DNA of 64,000 nucleotides from Methanocorpusculum sp. (GTDB taxonomy: Archaea > Halobacteriota > Methanomicrobia > Methanomicrobiales > Methanocorpusculaceae), in the NCBI GenBank assembly GCA_017399555.1, contig JAFQBW010000017.1:53395-117394 (forward strand). Direction: 5' to 3'. Positions 35,192-42,102 of this stretch are shown here, piece after piece. Below the pieces are notes generated by a model, which saw only the letters and a program-made list of their open reading frames with translations, was not told where the DNA came from and ran no database searches. The position numbers and the translations under genes were made by a program. Position 1 is the first letter of the stretch, and the number at the start of each line of letters is the position of its first letter.

Positions 35192-35785
35192 ATGACCATC
35201 ACTCTTAATTTACATGATTTGGAGAAGGCACAAAAAACACTTGCCTGTGCATTCTTCAATTATCCTTTTCCATCTCTTTCAATAGCAGAGCCAAGGAGGA
35301 TGAGATGTCTGGAAATTCTTTTCCGTCTGGAGATGGAGTATCTCATTAAACGCGGAACTGTTGAAGCAGACAGCGCAGAGTGCGGCGGTGTTGTTGTATG
35401 GTCAACCATAGGTGCTGCCGGAAGCGGAGCCCCCGCAGTTAGTCTCATCCGAAGGCTGTTTGGGAAGATGAAGATATCAGAGATGATTAATCTCGCAAAA
35501 AATTCTTCTGCAGTGGAGAAGGGAAGGAAAAGCCTGAATCTTCCGGATGATACGCTGTATCTCTATGCAATCGGCGTCTTGCCTGAGATGCAGGGGAGGG
35601 GCATTGCCTCGAAACTGATTCAGGAAAAACTCAGTGAGTGTGCGAAACAGACAGTCTATCTGGAAACAAACACCGAACACAACTGCAGATTTTACCAAAA
35701 GCTCGGATTCAAGCTGATTCTGAAAACCTACTATCAGAAGAATGACCTTACCACATGGTATCTGGTGAAGTATCCAGAACTCTAA
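35192..35785 (+). CDS. GNAT family N-acetyltransferase
   Basis: A 197-residue acetyltransferase. The acetyl-CoA loop is seen in YAIGVLPEMQGRGIASKLIQ (Q/R-x-x-G-x-G/A form), with the following helix LSECAKQTVYLETNT and the C-terminal FYQKLGFKLI. Substrate is unknown. It starts on the base after the stop of the membrane-protein gene. Confidence 0.85.
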   Translation: MTITLNLHDLEKAQKTLACAFFNYPFPSLSIAEPRRMRCLEILFRLEMEYLIKRGTVEADSAECGGVVVWSTIGAAGSGAPAVSLIRRLFGKMKISEMINLAKNSSAVEKGRKSLNLPDDTLYLYAIGVLPEMQGRGIASKLIQEKLSECAKQTVYLETNTEHNCRFYQKLGFKLILKTYYQKNDLTTWYLVKYPEL

Positions 35786-35825
35786 CCATTTCATTCTAAG
35801 AAGGATTAAACCCATACGAAAGGTT

Positions 35826-36112
35826 TCTCTGGTGATTTTGAACGCATGTACCTTTTTCGTGACTTTCACTGAGTTTTCGCGATTTTTATCATTTCGCGTT
35901 TTTGCCGCGAGGCGCGAAGGGCGAGGGAGCGAAAGCGACTAAGCCATTAGCACGTCGGCACGACGTGCGTCGCGACTCAAGGCGTGAGCAAGTCCGAAGG
36001 ACTGGCGATTCGCGTTGGTTTCGTGTGAATTTCGCGTAGGAAAAACGCTCCTATACACTCAACAATCAACCCCGCCAAAAAAAACAAAGCAACAAAAACT
36101 AAAAAAAAGACA
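35826..36112 (-). repeat. Dispersed 3' repeat, copy B (long form)
   Basis: On the minus strand, directly after the DUF1922 stop, comes a T-rich tract with GGGGTTGATTGTTGAG, then GAGCGTTTTTCCTACGCG (36033-36050), ACACGAAACCAACGCGAA (36009-36026), and much later GGTACATGCGTTCAAAATCACC-like sequence (35831-35852). Between these lies about 155 extra bases full of hairpins, including GCACGTC/GACGTGC and AGTCC/GGACT. Shares its first half with copy C and its ends with copy A. It fills the whole 331-base gap between the GNAT and DUF1922 genes. Confidence 0.8.
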
Positions 36113-36116
36113 GAAC

Positions 36117-36350
36117 CTAAACCCGCTCAAACTTCACCGCAGAAGTGAATCCTGTGTTTTTTCTTTCCTGCATCTGCATGACTGCCTGCGCGGCATCTTC
36201 TGCTGATGCAAATACTGCGAGATGTTTGGTTTTTTTGAGGTCTAGTTTGTGCCCGCACTGGCAGGTTTTGGTGGCGTAAGATAGGTCAGCAGACATTATT
36301 CTGCGGCATTTACTGCATCCGATTACGGCAAATCCGGTTAATTCTGGCAT
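36117..36350 (-). CDS. DUF1922-like zinc-ribbon protein
   Basis: A 77-residue small protein with two cysteine pairs, CSKC (about residues 12-15) and CQCG (about 30-33), forming a zinc ribbon. The basic stretch HKLDLKKTKHLAVFASAEDAAQAVMQMQE then resembles the archaeal DUF1922 family. Such proteins may bind RNA; no role is established. Copy B of the dispersed repeat follows its stop. Confidence 0.75.
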   Translation of the reverse strand: MPELTGFAVIGCSKCRRIMSADLSYATKTCQCGHKLDLKKTKHLAVFASAEDAAQAVMQMQERKNTGFTSAVKFERV

Positions 36351-36464
36351 TGATGATTCTCTCTATTACTGATTGTCTCTGAGATGATATGAGGGTTTGG
36401 TATGTTCGACATAATTCCGACAGGTTTATATTTTCAAACATCATTGTTATTAGAGCAGTCATAA

Positions 36465-36573
36465 CCCGACTTAACTCAGATGGTAGAGTGCGCGGCTGTA
36501 GTAAGATTAATGCCTGCGGGCATACTGCGCGGCTACCGCGATGTCCCCGGTTCGAATCCGGGAGTCGGGACCA
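36465..36573 (+). tRNA. tRNA-Tyr (anticodon GTA) with intron
   Basis: Acceptor stem CCCGACT pairs with AGTCGGG; the D stem is ACTC/GAGT; the anticodon stem CGCGG pairs with CCGCG; the T arm is CCCGG TTCGAAT CCGGG. The anticodon loop CTGTAG carries GTA. A 33-base intron (36502-36534) sits at the usual place after position 37, and contains its own stem (TGCC/GGCA), fitting a bulge-helix-bulge splice site. The 3' CCA is encoded. A TATA-like TTTATATTTT lies about 38 bases upstream. Confidence 0.93.
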
Positions 36574-36600
36574 TTTTCCAATGACGCACAAGCAAAACTT

Positions 36601-36673
36601 GCCCAAATAGTGTAGTGGCCTATCATGCAGCCCTGTCACGGCTGCGACTCGGATTCGAATTCCGATTTGGGCG
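36601..36673 (+). tRNA. tRNA-Asp (anticodon GTC), copy 1
   Basis: A 73-base tRNA: acceptor GCCCAAA/TTTGGGC, anticodon stem CAGCC/GGCTG with loop CTGTCAC, T arm TCGGA TTCGAAT TCCGA. Discriminator base is G. CCA is not encoded. It lies 27 bases after tRNA-Tyr. Confidence 0.95.
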
Positions 36674-36728
36674 CTTCCTTTTTCTGGTGTTTTGCAGTGC
36701 AAAGCGGTTATGATTGTAATGTAATCTT

Positions 36729-36801
36729 GCCCAAATAGTGTAGTGGCCTATCATGCAGCCCTGTCACGGCTGCGACTCGGATTCGAATTCCGATTTGGGC
36801 G
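36729..36801 (+). tRNA. tRNA-Asp (anticodon GTC), copy 2
   Basis: Identical to the copy at 36601 across all 73 bases, and its 3' flank (CCTTTTTCTG) is also alike, so it arose by a recent tandem duplication of the tRNA with its T-rich terminator. CCA is not encoded. Confidence 0.95.
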
Positions 36802-37113
36802 TTTTCCTTTTTCTGATTTTTGCTAAGTAAAGTAGTTGCGTCTGCAATTCGCATCCATCATTACATGAAAAGCAACGCAAAAGCACCAGCATCTCAGGCT
36901 TGCTTATATATCGAATCCCTTCATTCCCCCCCTCAACCCACACCACCGTTTACACCCTCGCTTTGGCATAGGCTTTTAAGCATCGCTCGCCTGCGCCCCA
37001 CCCCATCGACCACAAGCCTAATATAAACAATCCAACATGATGTCAGGTAAATCCTCCAAGAAATTAAATACTCTCTCAGACAGATAAGTAAATATTGTTC
37101 CATACGTTGGAGG
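36802..37113 (+). other. Intergenic region upstream of acyl-CoA synthetase gene
   Basis: No gene is seen in these 312 bases. The stretch 36920-37012 is unusually C-rich. Two TATA-like elements occur on the plus strand, TTATATAT near 36904 and TAATATAAAC near 37018; the second is better placed for the gene at 37114, whose GGAGG site abuts its ATG. Confidence 0.4.
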
Positions 37114-38805
37114 ATGGAGATTTTGGAAGTACTACATTACACGGAAGAAGACAAACGTTCTCTCTACGAATCACTCCTGCGCGGCTATGAGCGCTCCGGA
37201 GACAAAAGCGTCGCCCTTGCATTCTACGGAAACCATATCACCTGGAAACAGTTCATGCATGAGGTTGACTGCCTCGCTGCAGCACTCCTCTCCCGCAAAG
37301 TAAAACCGGGAGATGCAGTTACCATCTTTACCCCGAACATCCCGCAGGGAGTAATAGCCATTTATGCCGCAAACAGAATCGGTGCGGTGGCAAACATGGT
37401 CCACCCCTTATCATCCCAGCAGGAGGTACTGCACGCGATTGATTTAACGGGAAGCAAAATCGTCTTCACCGTTGAACTCAATGAAGAACTGGTCTCCAAC
37501 CGTGACGTTGCGGTCATCCGCTGTAAGACCGGCGGATACTTCCCGGGAAACCCGGTTGGAACCGCGATGAAAATCGGCTACGGCATCGCCATGAAAAAAT
37601 ACGGCCCGGCCAAAAACGTTGCATCAACTACTGCCTGGTCCGCACTCCTCAAAGAAGGAGAAAAGATGCTCAAGAACGGATTTGTCCTGCCGCCTGAGGT
37701 TGGAAAACACGAAGACACTGCGGTTATCATGTACACCGGAGGTACCACCGGCCCTGCCAAGGGTGTTATGATTTCCAACTATGCTTTAAACTCCATCTCC
37801 ATGCAGATGTTAGTCGAGGTCGGCGAAGGAAATACCGATGTCGAGGACGGATTCTTAGCACTTCTTCCAATCTTCCACGCATTCGGCCTTGCTGTCTGTA
37901 TCCATGCACCGATGATCTCCGGCATGAAGGTTGTCCTCGTCCCGCGGTTCGAGACGAAGGGCTGCTTTAAGCAGATTAAAAAAGAGCACGTCATCTTCAT
38001 CCCGGGCGTTCCGGCCATGTTCGAGCGCCTCTACCCGATGCTCCAGGACTATGACTTATCCGATGTAAAGTTGGTGGTTTCCGGCGGAGATCGCGTCTCC
38101 AACGACTTAACGGACAAATACAATAAACTCCTGAAGAAGAACAATGCAAAGGTAAAGTTCCGTGCAGGATACGGCCTTACCGAGTCCTGCGGCGCCTGCA
38201 TCTTAACGCCGAATGAGTACGGCTTCCTGCCAAACGGCTGTATCGGTGTCCCACTCGGCGGTGTTGAGTACTGCCTGACTGTCCCTGGAACAACCGAGCC
38301 GGCAGAAGAAGGTGCGGAAGGAGAACTCTGTTACTTCGGCCCTGGAATGATGACCGGATACTACAACAACCCGGAGGCAACCGCTGAAGTCCTGCGCGAA
38401 CACGCAGACGGACGCGTCTGGCTGCACACCGGCGATATCGTCCAGTTAGATGACGGCATGATCTGCTTCCGCTCCCGCCACAAGAGAATGATTAAGGTAA
38501 ACGGCTACAACGTTTACCCGTCCTTAATCGAGGATGTAATCATTGAGCACCCGTCCGTTAAACAGGTCTGTGCTGTTGCAACCCCGTACAAGGATGACCG
38601 CAGAATCAAGCTGTTCGTGGTGCCGGAGGAAGGTGCAAACCTCGAGACTCTCGAAGCGGACTTAATCGCCTATGCCGCAGACAAGGTAAACCGCTGGAGT
38701 GTTCCAAAGAAGGTGGAGGTAATCGATGCCATGCCGCTGACGAAGATGAATAAAGTAGACTATATGGCCCTGCAGGAGCAGGAGATGGCCGGAAAGTCTG
38801 CCTAA
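37114..38805 (+). CDS. AMP-forming acyl-CoA synthetase (long-chain type)
   Basis: A 563-residue ANL-superfamily ligase. Motifs: P-loop MYTGGTTGPAKGVM, the A5-type GYGLTESCG, the hinge motif GDIVQLDDG, and the catalytic lysine near PLTKMNKVDY at the C-terminus. It activates a carboxylic acid as acyl-AMP and transfers it to CoA. A residue-level choice between fatty, branched-chain or aryl acids cannot be made. It is monocistronic and ends at a T-tract shared with the converging Mmp11 gene. Confidence 0.85.
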   Translation: MEILEVLHYTEEDKRSLYESLLRGYERSGDKSVALAFYGNHITWKQFMHEVDCLAAALLSRKVKPGDAVTIFTPNIPQGVIAIYAANRIGAVANMVHPLSSQQEVLHAIDLTGSKIVFTVELNEELVSNRDVAVIRCKTGGYFPGNPVGTAMKIGYGIAMKKYGPAKNVASTTAWSALLKEGEKMLKNGFVLPPEVGKHEDTAVIMYTGGTTGPAKGVMISNYALNSISMQMLVEVGEGNTDVEDGFLALLPIFHAFGLAVCIHAPMISGMKVVLVPRFETKGCFKQIKKEHVIFIPGVPAMFERLYPMLQDYDLSDVKLVVSGGDRVSNDLTDKYNKLLKKNNAKVKFRAGYGLTESCGACILTPNEYGFLPNGCIGVPLGGVEYCLTVPGTTEPAEEGAEGELCYFGPGMMTGYYNNPEATAEVLREHADGRVWLHTGDIVQLDDGMICFRSRHKRMIKVNGYNVYPSLIEDVIIEHPSVKQVCAVATPYKDDRRIKLFVVPEEGANLETLEADLIAYAADKVNRWSVPKKVEVIDAMPLTKMNKVDYMALQEQEMAGKSA

Positions 38806-38808
38806 TAC

Positions 38809-38820
38809 TTTTTTTAAAAA
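38809..38820. terminator. Bidirectional T/A-tract terminator
   Basis: Seven T followed by five A lie in the 23 bases between the converging acyl-CoA synthetase and Mmp11 genes. Each strand reads a T-run soon after its stop codon, so the site could stop transcription both ways. Confidence 0.5.
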
Positions 38821-38828
38821 GAGATTTG

Positions 38829-39797
38829 TTATGCCTCTTCCCCGAAGAGGCCTGCCGCTTCAACGCCGTCGTTTGCCCAGAGAAGAGCGCCCAGGGAACC
38901 GATTCTGCCCTTGGCATTGGCTGAGTCGATAAATGTCACCCCGATTCTTTCCGCTTCCGCATTTGCATACTCAGCAGTCAGAAGCTCGGTTTTAATCTGT
39001 TTCTTGTACGGAGACTCCGGCATAACAAGCCCTTCCAGATAGCAGATTCCTGTCTCCGGACTTACGGAGTGCTCCTCGATAAAGGTTTTGACGAACTCTA
39101 TCAGCTCCTCTTTCTTTCCCGGGCGGACAGCGAAGCTGAGTGCCGAGCCGGTACAGTTCGTGGTCTTGTTCGGTGCTTTCGGGTTCAGCTGTACAAGACG
39201 CATACCGAGAAACTCCACGCCTTCGATATTGCAGGCTTCTCCGCACTGCAGAGCAAGAACCCAGGTCGCCCCTTCCTCTTTCACATCGGTGTCGTCAATG
39301 CCGAAGGTAATCTTCTCATATTTCGGCAGAACGACGGTGCTCCGGCAGATGCGTGCCCCGCCGACATTTAAGTCCTCTTCGGATTTGTACTCGGCACGGA
39401 TAACACCCGGTGCCTGAGCAAGGCAGGCGGCAACGCCGACACCGGCGCCGGCCGCTCCTGCCCAGGAGGTGTGTACCTCGTCTCCTTTTACCACAACTCC
39501 TTCCAGCGCCTGACCGCCAAGCTCCGCCGCCGCCGGCCCGAACTGAATCGGATAACAGCCGAGCTTTGCTTTCATGGTCATCTTTGTCCCTTCCGTTCTC
39601 GCAGAAACCAGTGCGCCGCCTGCTCTTCTGCGGTTCATGTGGTCCCATTCAATAGGGCCTCTTGCATGGCACTCTTCATGAATCTCTGCAATGCCGTTTT
39701 TTTCATCCGTCATGACCAGCAGACGGCGGCAGAACATTGGACCGAAGCGGGCTTTCACTTCTTCTGGGGTGAGTGTGACAGTCATTGATTTTCTCAA
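38829..39797 (-). CDS. Methanogenesis marker protein 11
   Basis: A 322-residue protein present in methanogens and of unknown activity. It carries VMTDEKNGIAEIHEECHARGP, the central HTSWAGAAGAGVGVAAC, and FGIDDTDVKEEGATW, where the GIDDTD motif recalls TiaS-type tRNA enzymes. Later come NKTTNCTGSALSFAV and a glycine-rich end. The pattern matches Mmp11 along its length as I know it. Two Met codons lie near the start (residues 1 and 5); 39797 is kept, though 39785 (MTVTLTPEEV) is equally possible. Confidence 0.8.
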   Translation of the reverse strand: MRKSMTVTLTPEEVKARFGPMFCRRLLVMTDEKNGIAEIHEECHARGPIEWDHMNRRRAGGALVSARTEGTKMTMKAKLGCYPIQFGPAAAELGGQALEGVVVKGDEVHTSWAGAAGAGVGVAACLAQAPGVIRAEYKSEEDLNVGGARICRSTVVLPKYEKITFGIDDTDVKEEGATWVLALQCGEACNIEGVEFLGMRLVQLNPKAPNKTTNCTGSALSFAVRPGKKEELIEFVKTFIEEHSVSPETGICYLEGLVMPESPYKKQIKTELLTAEYANAEAERIGVTFIDSANAKGRIGSLGALLWANDGVEAAGLFGEEA

Positions 39798-39898
39798 CCG
39801 AAAATTTCGTTAACAAATTATTCGTTCTCAAAGCTATAAGAGGTTTCGGTAGTGACACAAAGAGTACATTCAAATAGTTCACAGGGTAATTACTAAGT

Positions 39899-40105
39899 AT
39901 GGCAAAATGGTATTGTATTTACTGCGGATGGGTTTACGATGAGGAAACCGGAGATCCGAAGCACGGAATCGAGCCGGGAACAAAGTACGAAGACATCCCG
40001 GACCAGTGGAAATGCCCGCTTTGTTTAATCCCAAAGAGCAAGCCTGGACTTTTCAAGAAGCTCGAAGGCGAGAGCCGCGACGAGACCAAAGAGTTCTCTC
40101 TCTAA
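39899..40105 (+). CDS. Rubredoxin-like iron protein
   Basis: A 68-residue rubredoxin with the four cysteines of the FeS4 site: [15 protein letters not shown] and [12 protein letters not shown] charged tail of about 15 residues ([15 protein letters not shown]) extends past the usual end. The role would be single-electron transfer, for instance to peroxide- or oxygen-reducing enzymes. It has its own promoter region, divergent from the Mmp11 gene. Confidence 0.9.
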   Translation: MAKWYCIYCGWVYDEETGDPKHGIEPGTKYEDIPDQWKCPLCLIPKSKPGLFKKLEGESRDETKEFSL

Positions 40106-40173
40106 ACAATCTTTTTTCTCTGATTTCCCCGAAAGGAAATTATATATACATTACACGACGTTAATTACTTATT

Positions 40174-40500
40174 ATGGTAAAAGTTCCCTGTCAGGATATT
40201 GTCATGAACATTATTCCTGCAATTCAGGCTTCTCTCGCCGCAGAGCTGGTGTCTCTTGGCATCAGCCAGGTACAGGCAGCAAAAGCCCTTTCCGTTGCTC
40301 CGTCTGCTGTATCTCAGTATCTTTCCGGAAAACGCGGATACCGTATCGTCTTTGAGGAGGAAATTCTGGTAATTATCAGACAGCTTGCTTTGGAGATTCA
40401 GCAGCGCAGTCTTGATGAGGAAGGTCTGGAGCAGAGATTCTGTGAAATTTGCAGAATTATCCGCGGTTCTGACGGCTGCCCGCTTCCCTGTGTAAAATAA
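40174..40500 (+). CDS. HTH regulator with C-terminal cysteine cluster
   Basis: A 108-residue protein. Residues ~18-55 are an XRE-type helix-turn-helix (GISQVQAAKALSVAPSAVSQYLSGKRG). The C-terminus holds FCEICRIIRGSDGCPLPC, four cysteines in Cx2C and Cx3C spacing, which together with Cys6 near the start could bind a metal or Fe-S cluster. This kind of short HTH protein is found in many archaea with no fixed target. A TATATATA element ends about 25 bases before the start, so the mRNA has almost no leader. Confidence 0.75.
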   Translation: MVKVPCQDIVMNIIPAIQASLAAELVSLGISQVQAAKALSVAPSAVSQYLSGKRGYRIVFEEEILVIIRQLALEIQQRSLDEEGLEQRFCEICRIIRGSDGCPLPCVK

Positions 40501-40591
40501 TCCACTCTTTTTTTCAAATCATTTCAGTGTGAATAAGTCAAAACACTGATATACTCTGCCTTCCAATTAACAGTTAACGAGGTATTGTTTT

Positions 40592-41176
40592 ATGATTGAC
40601 AGTTTCCTTGAAGGCAACAAAATCTTTCTGGAGAAGGATTTCGAGCGTAAGAAAGATCGCTACATGCAGTTGACGACCTCCCAGCACCCGACGGTTCTCT
40701 GGATCGGCTGTTCTGATTCTCGTGTGAATCCGGAACGTATCACACACTGTCGTGCAGGAGAGCTGTTCACTCATAGAAATATCGGAAACATTGTTCCAAC
40801 GCATGACTGGAACTTTGCAACTGTTCTGGAATATGCGGTGTCTCACCTGAAAGTGCAGGATATTGTTGTCTGCGGTCACTCGGACTGCGGAGCACTGAAC
40901 GCGCTGGATGTTGACATGAGCAAGGATTCCTACATCCCGCTCTGGATTAACCATGCTCGTGAGGCACAGGTCCGCGTTGACGAGCGCTTAGGCGAAGCAA
41001 AGACGCCGGAAGAAAAGGCCGCAAGAAAGCGCGAGATTGAGTATGAGAACATCCGTCTCCAGTTAGAGCACCTCCGTCTTTATCCGCTTGTTGCAAACGC
41101 GGAAAAAGAGGGAAAGATTCAGGTCCACGGACTGTTCTACAACCTGGAGACCGGCGAACTCTCCAAGATCGCCTAA
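40592..41176 (+). CDS. can: Beta-class carbonic anhydrase
   Basis: A 194-residue zinc enzyme that interconverts CO2 and bicarbonate, useful for CO2 supply to methanogenesis. Zinc ligands are in WIGCSDSRV (Cys with the Asp-Arg dyad) and VVCGHSDCGAL (His and Cys). The HRNIGNIVP motif confirms the beta class. Length and motifs are complete. It stops at a nine-T tract. Confidence 0.95.
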   Translation: MIDSFLEGNKIFLEKDFERKKDRYMQLTTSQHPTVLWIGCSDSRVNPERITHCRAGELFTHRNIGNIVPTHDWNFATVLEYAVSHLKVQDIVVCGHSDCGALNALDVDMSKDSYIPLWINHAREAQVRVDERLGEAKTPEEKAARKREIEYENIRLQLEHLRLYPLVANAEKEGKIQVHGLFYNLETGELSKIA

Positions 41177-41178
41177 TC

Positions 41179-41187
41179 TTTTTTTTT
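41179..41187 (+). terminator. Oligo-T terminator after carbonic anhydrase gene
   Basis: Nine T in a row start two bases after the stop codon. The converging HAD gene ends at 41205 on the other strand. Confidence 0.5.
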
Positions 41188-41204
41188 ATTCGATACTGTC
41201 TTCA

Positions 41205-41849
41205 CTATTGGATTAACAGGCGGATTACATCATCCTGTGTTTCTGCACATGCGACATCATCTTTTGCATCGGTCGACCCGAACCAGATATGAATCGCAGA
41301 AAGTCCTGCCTCTCGCGGTGGTAAAACGTCGCGGTCTGTTCTGTCTCCAATCATCACTGCTTTGTCTGCAGGAACGCCGAGCGCATCCAGAGTCATCCGG
41401 AAGACTTCCGGGTTCGGCTTTTTCACGCCGAAGGTTTCCGGGTTTACGATGATGTCGAAGACCTCTTCGAGTCCGAGCACCTTCAGCCGGATTTTTGTTG
41501 ATGCGGAATCTGCGTTGGACACCAGTCCTACTTTGACACCGTTCTCTTTCAGGGTTCTGGTAAGTTTGCAGAGCTTCTCATACGGGCGGATACAGGCGAT
41601 CTCAAGCGCTTCATAGAGCAGGAGGCTCTCTGCAAGGCCGTCCAGTCCGTTTTCCGCATGGTATGCGGAAAGCATGTCCGGAATCAGTGTCGGGGTGTCT
41701 TTGTTCATCAGGGAAAAGAGCAGGTCGCCGAAAACTCCTTTGTACGCAGAGACTGCTTCTGCCGCGGCAAACCGCGCCGCATAGAGGTTGTGGAGCGTAT
41801 TGTCCATATCGAAAAGCACGGCCTCGTATCTGCAGACAAAGGAATTCAT
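41205..41849 (-). CDS. HAD-superfamily phosphatase
   Basis: A 214-residue hydrolase of the HAD subclass IA type. Motif I is AVLFDMDNTLHN with the nucleophile Asp, motif II is GLVSNAD, motif III the lysine in GVKKPNPEVF, and motif IV is MIGDRTDRDV. The helical cap spans ~residues 20-85. Substrate is probably a small phosphomonoester; phosphoglycolate-like activity is common but not shown. Confidence 0.85.
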   Translation of the reverse strand: MNSFVCRYEAVLFDMDNTLHNLYAARFAAAEAVSAYKGVFGDLLFSLMNKDTPTLIPDMLSAYHAENGLDGLAESLLLYEALEIACIRPYEKLCKLTRTLKENGVKVGLVSNADSASTKIRLKVLGLEEVFDIIVNPETFGVKKPNPEVFRMTLDALGVPADKAVMIGDRTDRDVLPPREAGLSAIHIWFGSTDAKDDVACAETQDDVIRLLIQ

Positions 41850-42102
41850 TCAGGAAAAATAGGAGGGAATAGTATTTCTTCTTTTTGGGATTGTTTTAGA
41901 AAAAGGAGTTGGTACGTGTCATTTATGGTATTGTGCAGGTGCCGGATATTGTGAGGTGTAGAGTGTCCGATATGAAAGGTGGTGCATCCTTAAAATTTTC
42001 CGGGGTGTTTCCGGCACCATGCTGCGGTCTGCGCTCTTCTCGCAGGCTGCTATATACATATTTGATATGCTACTATTTATAATTTTGCCTAATTGCACGG
42101 CA

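Noticed and set aside
35853..36029. CRISPR-like array in the palindrome-rich stretch
   Set aside because: There are no regularly spaced identical repeats; the palindromes differ from each other.
38829..39797. Reading this gene as methenyl-tetrahydromethanopterin cyclohydrolase (mch)
   Set aside because: Length is similar, but the N-terminus and the GIDDTD motif do not fit Mch and match methanogenesis marker protein 11.
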